This document shows positions 1 to 8,023 of a DNA stretch of 64,000 nucleotides, one piece after another. The position numbers and the translations under genes are program-made. Source of the DNA: Dielma sp000508965 (GTDB lineage: Bacteria; Bacillota_I; Bacilli_A; Erysipelotrichales; Erysipelotrichaceae); contig BAHV02000010.1 in assembly GCA_000508965.1 (NCBI GenBank), forward strand, positions 736,929 through 800,928. The letters are read 5' to 3'. The notes beneath the pieces are model-generated. The model was not told the DNA's origin and did not search any database. It was given only the letters and a program-made list of their open reading frames with translations. How positions within the stretch are numbered: the stretch's first letter is position 1; every line of letters starts with the position of its first letter.

Positions 1-270
1 CAGCACTTCATCCTCATAAACAATATCGAGGGGCAGTGAATCAGGCAGAAAGTCGATAGTCTCATCAATGAAAACACGGACTGCCAATTCATCACCTTGC
101 TTTAACTGACAATTTTGGGTAATTGGCTGCTGATTCACTAACAGTCTTCGATTCTGATAGTAAAAATAACGCTGCTTTTTGGATTGGCGGCAGGCTGTCA
201 GCACCTCATCAACAGAGCTGGCATGTTCAATCAGGGTTATGGCATAATCATCTTTTTTATAAAATTTCAT
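1..270 (-). CDS. RluA-family pseudouridine synthase, N-terminal part (cut by window edge)
   Basis: Ninety codons of a gene that continues past base 1. The start ATG (268-270) follows a GGAG ribosome-binding site lying inside the end of the upstream CAP gene. The visible product has a small S4/ThiS-like N-terminal region (strand-rich, with RRLLVNQQPI and LKQGDELAV) and then reaches LDIVYEDEVL, the usual entry to the RluA/RluC/RluD catalytic domain. The family isomerises uridines in rRNA or tRNA; the catalytic HRLDR-type Asp would lie outside the window. The start sits one base after the CAP gene stop, so the two are probably co-transcribed and translationally coupled. A separate, complete paralogue is at 45153-46094. 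The family call rests only on the N-terminal domain and linker. Confidence 0.75.
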   Translation of the reverse strand, partial: MKFYKKDDYAITLIEHASSVDEVLTACRQSKKQRYFYYQNRRLLVNQQPITQNCQLKQGDELAVRVFIDETIDFLPDSLPLDIVYEDEVL

Positions 271-271
271 C

Positions 272-1096
272 TCATTCTCCAATGCAGATCATCGACCACA
301 GATAACCGGTGTTTGAAGGAATCAGGCTGACGGCAATTTCATTAAAGTTTTCATTTAAGATATTCATGCGGTGCGACTCTGAATGCATCCAGAAATCCAT
401 GGCTTCATCAACGCTTTGATATTCAAAAGCGATATTCTCCGCATAATAATATGTATTGATTCCTACCTCATCAAGCACGGTTGCGAAATAACTGCCGTCA
501 GGTCTTTCATGACTGAAGGCGGCGGCTAATTCATTCACTCGGATATCAGCAGCGTTTTGTAATGCGGCAGAAGCATTGCTGAGTGCTTCCAAGCCGGCCT
601 CAGCACGATATTTATTGACTTGATCGATGACCTGTTCAGCCATCGAGCGCTCATAGCTGTTATCAGGCAGATCACTGTCAGGCGGCAGCGGTTCATCATT
701 TTCGGGAGCTTGGCCAAGATAGCTGCCATTTTCCGCAAACAATTGACTGATACCGTCAATTTCAACGGGACCGACTGCCATTTTACCATCCGGCAATAGA
801 TAGTAGCTGGTGCCGTTTTCAGTGATCCATTTGCTGTCCTGCATGATGCCGTTATCAGGATTCAAGTAATACCAGTCACTGTTTTCCGCAATCCAGCCAG
901 TTTTCATGATGCCGCTGTCATAATCCAGCATGTACCAGCATTGATACTGATCCTGAATCCAGCCGCTGAGCCGCATATTCTCAGCATTATAATAAGCCCA
1001 GCCAGCTTCTTCCTTAACCCAGCTGCCCTCGCTGATTGCGTGAACAGACAGGGAAGATGCCATGAAAAGGCAGAGTGTAAGCATTATTTTTTTCAT
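272..1096 (-). CDS. Secreted CAP-domain protein with cell-wall-binding repeats
   Basis: 274 residues. Residues 1-20 form a signal peptide with an Ala-type cleavage site (SVHA). Residues about 24-118 are four or five aromatic-rich repeats of the choline/cell-wall-binding type (GWIQ...WYML, GWIAENSDWYYL, KWITENGTSYYL), which in other Gram-positives attach proteins to the wall. Residues about 148-274 are a CAP/SCP (cysteine-rich secretory, antigen 5, PR-1) domain with the expected landmarks: FSHERPDG, YYAENIAF, and WMHSESHRMNIL. The domain order repeat-then-CAP suggests a wall-anchored extracellular protein; bacterial CAP domains have no settled activity. The start has an AGAGGG site and an extended -10 promoter upstream. 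It ends one base before the next gene. Confidence 0.85.
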   Translation of the reverse strand: MKKIMLTLCLFMASSLSVHAISEGSWVKEEAGWAYYNAENMRLSGWIQDQYQCWYMLDYDSGIMKTGWIAENSDWYYLNPDNGIMQDSKWITENGTSYYLLPDGKMAVGPVEIDGISQLFAENGSYLGQAPENDEPLPPDSDLPDNSYERSMAEQVIDQVNKYRAEAGLEALSNASAALQNAADIRVNELAAAFSHERPDGSYFATVLDEVGINTYYYAENIAFEYQSVDEAMDFWMHSESHRMNILNENFNEIAVSLIPSNTGYLWSMICIGE

Positions 1097-1121
1097 ATAA
1101 AACCCTCTTTTAAGTGATATT

Positions 1122-1150
1122 ATTATATCATTATCAGCATGAATTGTCGA
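1122..1150 (-). promoter_or_regulatory. Probable sigma-A promoter of the CAP gene
   Basis: Read on the minus strand, TCGACA and TATAAT are separated by 17 bp, with TG one base before the -10 (extended -10). It lies about 25 bp upstream of the CAP gene start. Confidence 0.6.
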
Positions 1151-1215
1151 TTTTCTTCAATTGTATAAATAATAGAATAATGATAAAATAAATGCGATTG
1201 CTGAGGTGGTATATG

Positions 1216-2163
1216 ATGATTCGTTTAGGAATTCTGGGAGCAGGCAACATTGCTCATCGCTTTATGAAGGGTGTACAGGGATCAAGGGCATTTAGCGTTG
1301 TCAGTGTTTACGCACGCAAGGCGGATAAAGCAAAGAAATTTGCTGATGAGTTTAATATTCAACGGTATACCGATAATCTTCATCACTTCCTTAATCATGA
1401 TGAGCTTGATGCGGTATATATCGCCACCCCTAATTTTCTGCATTATGAACATGTGATGCTGGCTTTGCAGGCTGGACTGCATTGTATGGTAGAAAAGCCG
1501 GCGTTTATTGAACCGGCACAAGCTTTAAGCGCCTATCAATTAGCACAGGAGCATGATCTGATTCTGATGGAGGCCATGAAGGTCTGTTATCTGCCGACCA
1601 CCCAAAAGGCCAAACAATGGCTGAACGACGGAAAAATCGGTAAGATAATTCACATGGAAGCCAGCTTCTGCCGCAAAAGCGTCATTGACGCAAGCCATCC
1701 GATTTATGATGTGCAAAAGGGCGGCGGCGCTTTATTTGATGTCGGCTGTTATGCTTTGGCAATGGTACGTGAAATGCTGAATGAACCCAATCATGTTGAC
1801 GCATGGTTTCATTTATGCGGCAGCGGTGTTGACGATACAGCTGAATTATTATTGACATACCAAGATGCTTGGGCATCAATTCAGGCCAGTTTCTTACTTG
1901 ATAAGCAGAATGCGGCAATCATTTACGGCTGTGAGGGAACAATAACTATTCCTGATTTTTGGAAGAGCAGCCGCATGGAGCTGCAGCGTTATGATGGATC
2001 AAAGGAAAGCTTTATCTGTGACCTGCCTTCGGAATTTACGCCGCAGATCCATTATTTTGCTGATTTGATTCAGGGCAAGGTCAAAAGCAATGCATCTATA
2101 TCCGGACTTTTGAATTGCCGGATCATTAAGGAGGCAATAGAACATGGATACAATCAAAACTAA
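1216..2163 (+). CDS. Gfo/Idh/MocA-family NAD(P)-dependent oxidoreductase
   Basis: 315 residues from the ATG at 1216, chosen because GAGGTGG at 1203-1209 is spaced correctly for it; an ATG at 1213 is also possible. The N-terminal Rossmann fold begins LGILGAGNIAHRF (dinucleotide-binding GxGxxA). The family's MVEKPAF motif (the catalytic EKP) follows, and the C-terminal half carries KGGGALFDVGCYAL, the usual substrate-domain signature. The family oxidises or reduces sugars, inositols or related compounds; the exact substrate cannot be read here. The last 20 bases overlap the next gene, so the two are translated from one message. A low-molecular dihydrodiol dehydrogenase-like role is possible but unproven. 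Confidence 0.85.
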   Translation: MIRLGILGAGNIAHRFMKGVQGSRAFSVVSVYARKADKAKKFADEFNIQRYTDNLHHFLNHDELDAVYIATPNFLHYEHVMLALQAGLHCMVEKPAFIEPAQALSAYQLAQEHDLILMEAMKVCYLPTTQKAKQWLNDGKIGKIIHMEASFCRKSVIDASHPIYDVQKGGGALFDVGCYALAMVREMLNEPNHVDAWFHLCGSGVDDTAELLLTYQDAWASIQASFLLDKQNAAIIYGCEGTITIPDFWKSSRMELQRYDGSKESFICDLPSEFTPQIHYFADLIQGKVKSNASISGLLNCRIIKEAIEHGYNQN

Positions 2164-3190
2164 AACAAAGAAATTCTGGCAGCTGTTTATCAAGCAGCAA
2201 ACGGAACTTCAAGAAGCATTAAAAGATCGGCAGCAGGCCAAAATTACCGAGCTTGTCAGGATTTTAAATGATGAATTATTATCGACAGCCGGCTGCTTCT
2301 TGGAGGTTGAAGGTAATGGTGAAGATTTTTATGAATGTACTTTTCTAAGCGGCGATGATAAAAGCTCACAGCTCATCTGTGCTTATGTTAAAAAATTTGC
2401 ACCGGAAAGAGTATTAAATCATTGGATCATCAATGATTGCCAGCAGCCATTAAGTGAAAAAGGCTTTCAAACACGTTTTGATGTGCGTGATGTCAGCTAT
2501 GGAGTTGAAGAGTTTCAAGTATGCATGCATGTGCTTGAGGAAGCTCAGATGGTTGATCTTGATGTGTACTGCGCGGCATTTGAATGGCAGGATGAAAAGG
2601 AAAAGCAGACGATTACCGCCCTGCTGCTTGAAATGATGATCGGTACTTTACAGATGGAAGCTCATATCAATAGTTTTACTTGTGTTGATCAGCAGGATGC
2701 AAAGGAAGAGTGGTTTGCCTTAGCCGATTTATATGAACGTCTGCTTGATCTGACGGAAAATAAAAAATGGCCGGACTTTAAAGATCCGACCCAGATTTAT
2801 CGGGCATATAAGCTGGATAAGGAAGAAATCAATGACAGTGTTCATCACGATAAGCTGCTGATCACCACATGTCATCCAGAATTATTTGTGGAAATCATGA
2901 ATGAACGGCGTTTGATTTTAGACAACTTTAATCGGCTTGGCGGTGAATACGGAACCTTGGTTTATGAACATGAGGGAGTAAGTGAAAATCTCGCGCATCA
3001 TAAAAAACAGCTTGAAAGGGAATTAAATGAATTGCTTTATTCACTGGGCCTGGCACGTTGTATCGGCGGTGCTTTAGGTACGCATTATTGTTATATCGAT
3101 GTTGCGATCTTTGACCGTCAGGATTTTAAACAGGCTTTAGTCAAAATTAATGAAAAGCTGCCGGTTCAGCTGAATTATTTCCCTTATTAG
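2144..3190 (+). CDS. Uncharacterised protein, coupled to the oxidoreductase
   Basis: 348 residues; I do not recognise a family with confidence. The start ATG overlaps the end of the oxidoreductase gene and has a strong AAGGAGG 9 bp upstream. The protein is soluble, with no signal peptide or membrane span, rich in Glu, Asp and Leu, and reads like a two-part cytosolic protein: an N-terminal helix followed by a mixed region up to about residue 180, then a second region with HPELFVEIMNERR and LGTHYCYIDVAIFD near the C-terminus. No catalytic motif stands out. A terminator hairpin begins inside its stop codon. Overlap with the oxidoreductase suggests a shared function or only shared expression. Confidence 0.75.
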   Translation: MDTIKTKTKKFWQLFIKQQTELQEALKDRQQAKITELVRILNDELLSTAGCFLEVEGNGEDFYECTFLSGDDKSSQLICAYVKKFAPERVLNHWIINDCQQPLSEKGFQTRFDVRDVSYGVEEFQVCMHVLEEAQMVDLDVYCAAFEWQDEKEKQTITALLLEMMIGTLQMEAHINSFTCVDQQDAKEEWFALADLYERLLDLTENKKWPDFKDPTQIYRAYKLDKEEINDSVHHDKLLITTCHPELFVEIMNERRLILDNFNRLGGEYGTLVYEHEGVSENLAHHKKQLERELNELLYSLGLARCIGGALGTHYCYIDVAIFDRQDFKQALVKINEKLPVQLNYFPY

Positions 3191-3213
3191 TGTCACTTAG
3201 CGGACACTTTTTT
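3189..3213 (+). terminator. Intrinsic terminator after the oxidoreductase pair
   Basis: Inverted repeat AGTGTC...GACACT with an 8-nt loop followed by six T residues. It overlaps the stop of the upstream gene and the end of the convergent sigK. Confidence 0.7.
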
Positions 3214-3895
3214 CATGTTTGCAGAATTCTTTATACAGATTGATAATAGCTCTTTTTTCAATCCGCGAGACATAAGAGCGTGAAATGTGAAATTCCTTTG
3301 CAATTTCCTTTTGTGTTTGTTCAGGATGATTAAATAAGCCATAGCGGCGTGTTAAAATCTCTAATTCGCGCTGATCAAGGACATAGAGATAGTCCTTCAT
3401 TTTTTTAATATTCTCATCAAGCATATAATCATCGATCGGATTTGTCGGTTCTGAGGCAATGGCATCGATTAAAGACATTGAACTGCCGTCAGTTTCATTG
3501 CCGATCGGTTCATTTAACGAAATGGTGGACGCATGCTTGGCGTTGGAACGAATCGCCATTAAAATTTCATTTTCAATGCATCGGGCTGCATAAGTCGTTA
3601 ATTTATGGCCGGTCTCCAGCCGATACGTATCAATCGCCTTAATTAAACCAATCGTACCGATGCTGATCAGATCTTCTTTGTCAATTTTCTTTATGTCATA
3701 TTTTTTTACGATATGAGCGACCAGTCGGAGATTATGCTCAATCAGCTTGTTGCGGGCTTCCTGATCATGATTTTCAAGTCTTTGCAGCAGCTCAGCTTCT
3801 TCCTCTTTGGAAAGCGGATCTTTAAAGCGACGGGATTGGATAAAGCCTAAATAAGTAAATAGATTGGTAAAACACGATAATAAAGTTTCAAACAT
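3197..3895 (-). CDS. sigK: Sporulation RNA polymerase sigma factor, sigma-K type
   Basis: 232 residues. Region 2 has the SigK/SigE signature (ARNKLIEHNLRLVAHIVKKY, EDLISIGTIGLIKAID, YAARCIENEILM) and region 4 ends QKEIAKEFHISRSYVSRIEKRA, a helix-turn-helix for the -35 element. Residues 1-20 (MFETLLSCFTNLFTYLGF) are hydrophobic and resemble the membrane-associated pro-sequence that is cleaved from Bacillus pro-sigma-K in the mother cell. The gene is continuous, unlike B. subtilis sigK, which is split by the skin element. A GTGAG-rich ribosome-binding site precedes the ATG. It is transcribed alone, convergent with the 2144-3190 gene and divergent from yqeG. Sigma-E is the main alternative, but it normally sits beside spoIIGA, which is absent. 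Confidence 0.85.
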   Translation of the reverse strand: MFETLLSCFTNLFTYLGFIQSRRFKDPLSKEEEAELLQRLENHDQEARNKLIEHNLRLVAHIVKKYDIKKIDKEDLISIGTIGLIKAIDTYRLETGHKLTTYAARCIENEILMAIRSNAKHASTISLNEPIGNETDGSSMSLIDAIASEPTNPIDDYMLDENIKKMKDYLYVLDQRELEILTRRYGLFNHPEQTQKEIAKEFHISRSYVSRIEKRAIINLYKEFCKHEKSVR

Positions 3896-3964
3896 AATTT
3901 TCTCACCTGATATAGTCTATGAATGATTTTAAGAAACTATTTCTAATTAATTTATTTTGTATCC

Positions 3965-3989
3965 GATTCAGTTTTGCACTGAATCTTTT
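3965..3989. other. Small perfect hairpin in the sigK/yqeG intergenic region
   Basis: GATTCAG and CTGAATC are separated by 7 nt and followed by TTTT. It lies 70 bp upstream of the sigK start and 105 bp upstream of yqeG. It could be a weak terminator or a protein-binding site; there is no direct evidence for either. Confidence 0.4.
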
Positions 3990-4069
3990 AGGATCAAGTT
4001 TAAAACCGAAAATTCAGTCGAAATTGATGATTAAACACGGATAAAAGTCTTTATTCACACTGCTGGTTT

Positions 4070-4078
4070 TGGTATAAT
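4070..4078 (+). promoter_or_regulatory. Extended -10 promoter of the yqeG operon
   Basis: TGGTATAAT (extended -10) lies 16 bp upstream of the yqeG start codon and just before its AGGAGGTG ribosome-binding site. The -35 region is weak, as is usual with an extended -10. Confidence 0.65.
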
Positions 4079-4094
4079 AAGCAGGAGGTGGCCT

Positions 4095-4589
4095 ATGTTT
4101 CGTTATTTAAAACCGGATCTGCAGATTGCATCTTATCAGCAGCTGGATATCGGCATGCTTCAAAGGGCAGGCATTGAATTGCTGATCTGTGATATTGATA
4201 ATACATTGGCAGTTCATGATGAAAAGCTGCCTAGTGCAAAAGTAAGTGAATTTGTCAGAAAGGTGCAGGCCGCCAACCTTAAGTTCTGTCTGATTTCTAA
4301 TAATCGAGAAGAACGGGTAAGGCAATATGGTGAGGCTTTAGATGTAAGGGCATATGCTTTCGCGCTCAAGCCAATGAAGCATACATACCGTAAAATATTG
4401 AATGATTTTCAGGTTGACGCTCATCGATGCGCTTGTCTCGGCGATCAGCTGCTGACCGATGGGCTTGGCGCTAAGCGAATGAAGATGCTGATGATTTTAA
4501 GTCAGCCCTTATCTGAAAAGGATATTATTTATACACGAATCAATCGTCATGCAGAGCGATGGATTCTGAAACAGTTTGAAAAGAGGTAA
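4095..4589 (+). CDS. yqeG: YqeG-family HAD phosphatase
   Basis: 164 residues, the normal family length. HAD motif I is ICDIDNTLAVHDE (nucleophile in DxDNT), motif II is LISNN, the KP Lys of motif III follows (ALKPMK), and CLGDQLLTDGLGA is motif IV. This is the YqeG/GEP4-type HAD IIIA group; related members dephosphorylate phosphatidylglycerophosphate or unknown phosphoesters. It opens the conserved yqeG-yqeH-yhbY-nadD string; the start has AGGAGGTG. The next gene, yqeH, starts 4 bases after its stop. Confidence 0.9.
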   Translation: MFRYLKPDLQIASYQQLDIGMLQRAGIELLICDIDNTLAVHDEKLPSAKVSEFVRKVQAANLKFCLISNNREERVRQYGEALDVRAYAFALKPMKHTYRKILNDFQVDAHRCACLGDQLLTDGLGAKRMKMLMILSQPLSEKDIIYTRINRHAERWILKQFEKR

Positions 4590-4593
4590 ACGA

Positions 4594-5673
4594 ATGAGTA
4601 AAAAATGTATTGGCTGCGGTGCTGAGCTGCAGAGCGAGGATGCCGGCCAGATCGGATATACACCTAAACCGGAGGCTGATTATTGTCAGCGTTGTTTTCG
4701 CATTCGGCATTATGACGACGTGATGATTTCGATGAAGCAGGGAATTGATTCAGATTCAGTGCTGAGCCGTGTTGCTGAACTGGATGCTTTGATTTTATGG
4801 GTTGTGGATCTGTTTGATTTTGAAGCGAATCTGCTAAGCGGCATTAACCGCCATTTAGCGGGTAAGGATATCGTACTGGTTGGTACGAAGCGGGATCTGC
4901 TTCCGGATACGCTGGGGAATGAAAAGCTGGCTCAGTTTATCATGCGCCGACTGAAGCAGACAGGCATAAGTGTTAAGGGGATTGTGATATGCGGAGATTT
5001 GGTTAAGAATGCCAATACGCAGATGAATTACAGCATTGATGAAGTGCTGAATTGTATCCGTCTGCTGCGTCATGACCGTGATGTGGCAGTGATCGGCATG
5101 GCTAATGCCGGTAAATCAACACTGCTGAATGCTTTGATGAATTCAGCGCAGCTGACTACATCGCGTCATCCAGGTACGACCTTGGATTTTACCGAGCTGC
5201 CGTTTGAAGATTTTGTGATTTATGATACCCCGGGCCTAACACGCTTAGACAGCTTGCTGACGCATATCAGTGATGCGGATTTGAAGAATGTTATCCCGAT
5301 GAAACAGGTGAAGCCGATTGTTTATCAGCTGAAAGGTTCACAAAGCCTCTCCGTAGGCGGTTTGGTGCGGTTGGATTTATTGGACTGTGAAGCGGTGAGC
5401 TGTGTCTGCTACTTCAGTGACCGATTAAAAATTCATCGCGGCAAGCAGGAGAATGCGGATAAGCTGTGGGTAGACCATATCAATGAGCTGCTCGTGCCGT
5501 CAATCAGTAACTCATTCAGAGATTTTGTGACGGTACAGCGGGATGGGCTGAATGGCAGTATCGATGTTGTGATCCATGGCCTTGGTTGGTTCTGCATTCA
5601 GGGGCGTGTATCTCAGATACGTGTATATACAGATAAAAATGTCAATGTGACATTCAGAGAGGAAATGATTTAA
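4594..5673 (+). CDS. yqeH: Circularly permuted ribosome-assembly GTPase YqeH
   Basis: 359 residues from the ATG at 4594, which is correctly spaced from AAGAGG; the more distal start at 4576 lies inside yqeG. An N-terminal treble-clef zinc finger (CIGCGAELQ...CQRCFRIRHY) precedes a permuted GTPase with motifs in the order G4 (VGTKRDLL), G1 (GMANAGKSTLLN), G3 (YDTPGL). The C-terminal part is the NusA/RNA-binding-like region. In Bacillus this protein is needed for 30S subunit assembly. The stop overlaps the yhbY start (TAATG). In B. subtilis aroE lies between yqeH and yhbY; it is missing here. Confidence 0.95.
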   Translation: MSKKCIGCGAELQSEDAGQIGYTPKPEADYCQRCFRIRHYDDVMISMKQGIDSDSVLSRVAELDALILWVVDLFDFEANLLSGINRHLAGKDIVLVGTKRDLLPDTLGNEKLAQFIMRRLKQTGISVKGIVICGDLVKNANTQMNYSIDEVLNCIRLLRHDRDVAVIGMANAGKSTLLNALMNSAQLTTSRHPGTTLDFTELPFEDFVIYDTPGLTRLDSLLTHISDADLKNVIPMKQVKPIVYQLKGSQSLSVGGLVRLDLLDCEAVSCVCYFSDRLKIHRGKQENADKLWVDHINELLVPSISNSFRDFVTVQRDGLNGSIDVVIHGLGWFCIQGRVSQIRVYTDKNVNVTFREEMI

Positions 5674-5957
5674 TGTTAAGTAAAAGTGATAAAACTAAAT
5701 TAAGAGGCATGGGGCAGAGGCTTCGTCCTTTATTTCAGATCGGTAAAGAGGGTATTACCGACAATCTATGTGCTACTTTGTCGGATTCTTTGGAAGCGCA
5801 TGAGCTTGTGAAGCTGAATGCTTTGAAGACATGCCCGGTGGGCATTCAGGAAGCAGCGCTTGATCTGTCAGCCGCCACCAACAGTGAAATTATACAGATC
5901 ATCGGCAAAACGGTTGTCCTGTATCGCCGCAGCAAAAAGAATAAGTGTGAATTATAA
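5673..5957 (+). CDS. yhbY: CRM-domain RNA-binding protein YhbY (YqeI)
   Basis: 94 residues, a single CRM/YhbY domain: KLRGMGQRLRPLFQIGKEGIT with the typical GKxG loop, then HELVKLNAL and IGKTVVLYRR. The family binds ribosomal RNA and co-sediments with pre-50S particles. Its start overlaps the yqeH stop by one base and the nadD start comes one base after its stop, so it belongs to the same tightly packed operon. Confidence 0.92.
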   Translation: MLSKSDKTKLRGMGQRLRPLFQIGKEGITDNLCATLSDSLEAHELVKLNALKTCPVGIQEAALDLSAATNSEIIQIIGKTVVLYRRSKKNKCEL

Positions 5958-5958
5958 G

Positions 5959-6981
5959 ATGCGGATTGGTTTGGTAGGCGGCAGCTTTGATCCGATTCAC
6001 AATGCCCACCTGGCAATGGGAAAATGGGCACTGCGGAAGGATCACTGCAAAGAGGTTTGGTTTATTCCAACGGTTTCTACACCGCTGAAGGATCGGGCGC
6101 TGACGTCTTATGCCATCCGCGCAGCCATGGTGAAAGCGGCGGTTGCGCCATATCGGCATATGAAATTATGTACGATTGAGGAAAAACTGGCAGCTCCGTC
6201 TTATACGGTAAGAACGCTGAGAGCTTTAAAAAAGCGTTATCCAAAGACTGAATTTATTTGGTATATAGGCGCTGATCAGGCAGCACAGCTTGATCAATGG
6301 AAAAATATTGAGGAGTGTCTGCAGCTGGCAGCTTTTAAAATATTTCGCCGCAATGGGGAATTGATTAAATGTGCTTATGAGCTGCCGATTCTGGACATGG
6401 AAGAAATGCCGGTATCCAGTACGCAGATCCGCCAAGGGGCTTTCCAGTATTGTCCCGCATCTGTGCGTTCCATTATTGCTATGGAGCGGCTTTATATTGA
6501 TGAATATGCAGCTCATTCAATGAGTGAGAAGCGCTATCAGCATTCTGTCAGTGTAGCGGCATTAAGCGCCCATTTGGCTCAAGTCCATGGTCTTGATGCG
6601 GAAGCGGCTTATACAGCAGGGATGCTTCATGATATCTGCAAGCAATGGCCTTATGAAAAAGCACGGCTTTGGATGCAGACGCAATTTCCGCAATACCTGG
6701 ATGAAGCACCGGCCATCTGGCATGGTTATCTGGGAGCTAATACTGTAAAAAGACAGTATCGGTTAAATGATAAAAAAATTCTGAACGCCATCTATCATCA
6801 TGTCAAGGGAGACAGTACAGACCCACTGGCGATGATTTTATATATGGCTGACAAATTAGATCCGCTGCGTGATTATGATTCCAGTCAGGAAATCGCTCTT
6901 GCCGAAAGGCATCTGCATAAAGCCTATGAACTGGTTCATGCACAGCAGCGGGCATATTTAAAGAAGGAGAAGAAATTATGA
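5959..6981 (+). CDS. nadD-yqeK: Fused NadD (NaMN adenylyltransferase) and YqeK HD hydrolase
   Basis: 340 residues starting MRIGLVGGSFDPIHNAHL at 5959; the longer open frame upstream overlaps yhbY and lacks a ribosome-binding site. Residues 1 to about 185 are NadD: the GGSFDPIHNAHL nucleotidyltransferase motif and the late VSSTQIRQG motif, making deamido-NAD from nicotinate mononucleotide and ATP. Residues about 190-340 are a YqeK-type HD domain (HSVSVAALSAHLA, MLHDICKQW, YHHVKGD, YMADKLDP), a family that cleaves diadenosine tetraphosphate symmetrically. In Bacillus these are two adjacent genes; here there is no stop or start between them. Such fusions are, from memory, known in mollicutes and their relatives. 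It overlaps rsfS by ATGA. Confidence 0.92.
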   Translation: MRIGLVGGSFDPIHNAHLAMGKWALRKDHCKEVWFIPTVSTPLKDRALTSYAIRAAMVKAAVAPYRHMKLCTIEEKLAAPSYTVRTLRALKKRYPKTEFIWYIGADQAAQLDQWKNIEECLQLAAFKIFRRNGELIKCAYELPILDMEEMPVSSTQIRQGAFQYCPASVRSIIAMERLYIDEYAAHSMSEKRYQHSVSVAALSAHLAQVHGLDAEAAYTAGMLHDICKQWPYEKARLWMQTQFPQYLDEAPAIWHGYLGANTVKRQYRLNDKKILNAIYHHVKGDSTDPLAMILYMADKLDPLRDYDSSQEIALAERHLHKAYELVHAQQRAYLKKEKKL

Positions 6982-7310
6982 ATCAAACGCTTGAAACAAT
7001 TTTGAAATCTATTGATAAAGCGAAAGGATACAACACCATCGTCTATGATTTTAATAAATATAATCCATTTATCGATTATGTGGTAATCACGACTGCCAGT
7101 AATCTGCGTCAGGTTAACGCGCTGGCTGATTATATTCGCGAAGATCTTTTAAAAGAACAGCTGCCATTAAAACATATTGAAGGCAACAAGGAAAGCAAAT
7201 GGGTGCTTGTTGATGCTGACAGTGTTGTTGTCCATATCTTTGAAGAAAATGAACGGTCAGTCTATGCGCTTGAGAAGCTGTATGCCGGCTGTGATCGGGT
7301 GAATTTTTAA
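6978..7310 (+). CDS. rsfS: Ribosomal silencing factor RsfS (YqeL)
   Basis: 110 residues, full length. Typical RsfS landmarks are Y-D-F (VYDFNKYNPFIDYVVITTASNLRQVNALADYI), KHIEGNKESKWVLVDADSVVVHIF and the C-terminal YALEKLY. The family binds uL14 and blocks subunit joining in starvation. It has an AAGGAG site inside the nadD-yqeK end, overlaps that gene by ATGA, and its stop overlaps yqeM (TAATG). Confidence 0.95.
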   Translation: MNQTLETILKSIDKAKGYNTIVYDFNKYNPFIDYVVITTASNLRQVNALADYIREDLLKEQLPLKHIEGNKESKWVLVDADSVVVHIFEENERSVYALEKLYAGCDRVNF

Positions 7311-8023
7311 TGAATATGTATCATGCTTTAGCTGCTCATTATGATTCATTGGTGAAAGATGATGAGGCTACGCAGGCATGGGTCGATCTGATAGAACGTT
7401 CTGCCAATTTTAAACATGTTGTGGAATGCGCCTGCGGAAGCGGGGAGATTACACTTGCTTTAGCGCGCAAGGGCTACACGATTGAAGCCAGCGACTTATC
7501 TTCGGAGATGATTAATCAGGCAAAGCAAAAGCCCGATGCGGATAAGGTCGATTGGAGTGTTCAGAACATGATCGACTTAAAGATAAAAGCTGTGCCTGAA
7601 CTGATGCTATGTCTTTGTGACAGCTTGAATTATATCCTGGAGGACGAACAGATCATTCATCTTCTGCATCGTGCGTATGAACTGCTCTCTGAGCAAGGAA
7701 CATTTATCTTTGATGTTCATTCCTTAGACCGGCTTGATGAATTTAAGGAAGAATTTCTTGAAGAAGGCTGTTTAGACGGTACGAATTATGAGTGGAGTAT
7801 TCAAAGCGATGATGATTTAATCTATCAGAATTTTGTATTTTATGATGAAGCGGCCAATGCCCATTATGAACAGCATATACAGCGCGTGTATGATCCGCTG
7901 TGGCTGAAGACTGAAGCTGAAAAATGCGGATTTTCAGTGAATATCGTGACTGATTTTATTCATGATGGCATCACTGAAGGAGAAAAATATTTCTATATCT
8001 TGAAAAAGGGGGCAGAACAATGA
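7310..8023 (+). CDS. yqeM: SAM-dependent methyltransferase YqeM
   Basis: 237 residues of class I methyltransferase. Motif I is VECACGSGEITLALARKG (SAM-binding), followed by an acidic residue at IEASDLSSEM and LCLCDSLNYILED as the post-motif region. Substrate unknown; the gene closes the yqe string in many Firmicutes. It overlaps both neighbours (TAATG with rsfS, ATGA with mtnN). Confidence 0.85.
   Translation: MNMYHALAAHYDSLVKDDEATQAWVDLIERSANFKHVVECACGSGEITLALARKGYTIEASDLSSEMINQAKQKPDADKVDWSVQNMIDLKIKAVPELMLCLCDSLNYILEDEQIIHLLHRAYELLSEQGTFIFDVHSLDRLDEFKEEFLEEGCLDGTNYEWSIQSDDDLIYQNFVFYDEAANAHYEQHIQRVYDPLWLKTEAEKCGFSVNIVTDFIHDGITEGEKYFYILKKGAEQ

Noticed and set aside
3896..4094. A sigma-E promoter for sigK
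   Set aside because: A GATACAAAAT stretch resembles a sigma-E -10, but there is no convincing -35 at the proper distance.
5860..5958. Longer N-terminus for NadD-YqeK reaching into yhbY
   Set aside because: No ribosome-binding site; the conserved NadD start MRIGLVGGSFDP begins at 5959.
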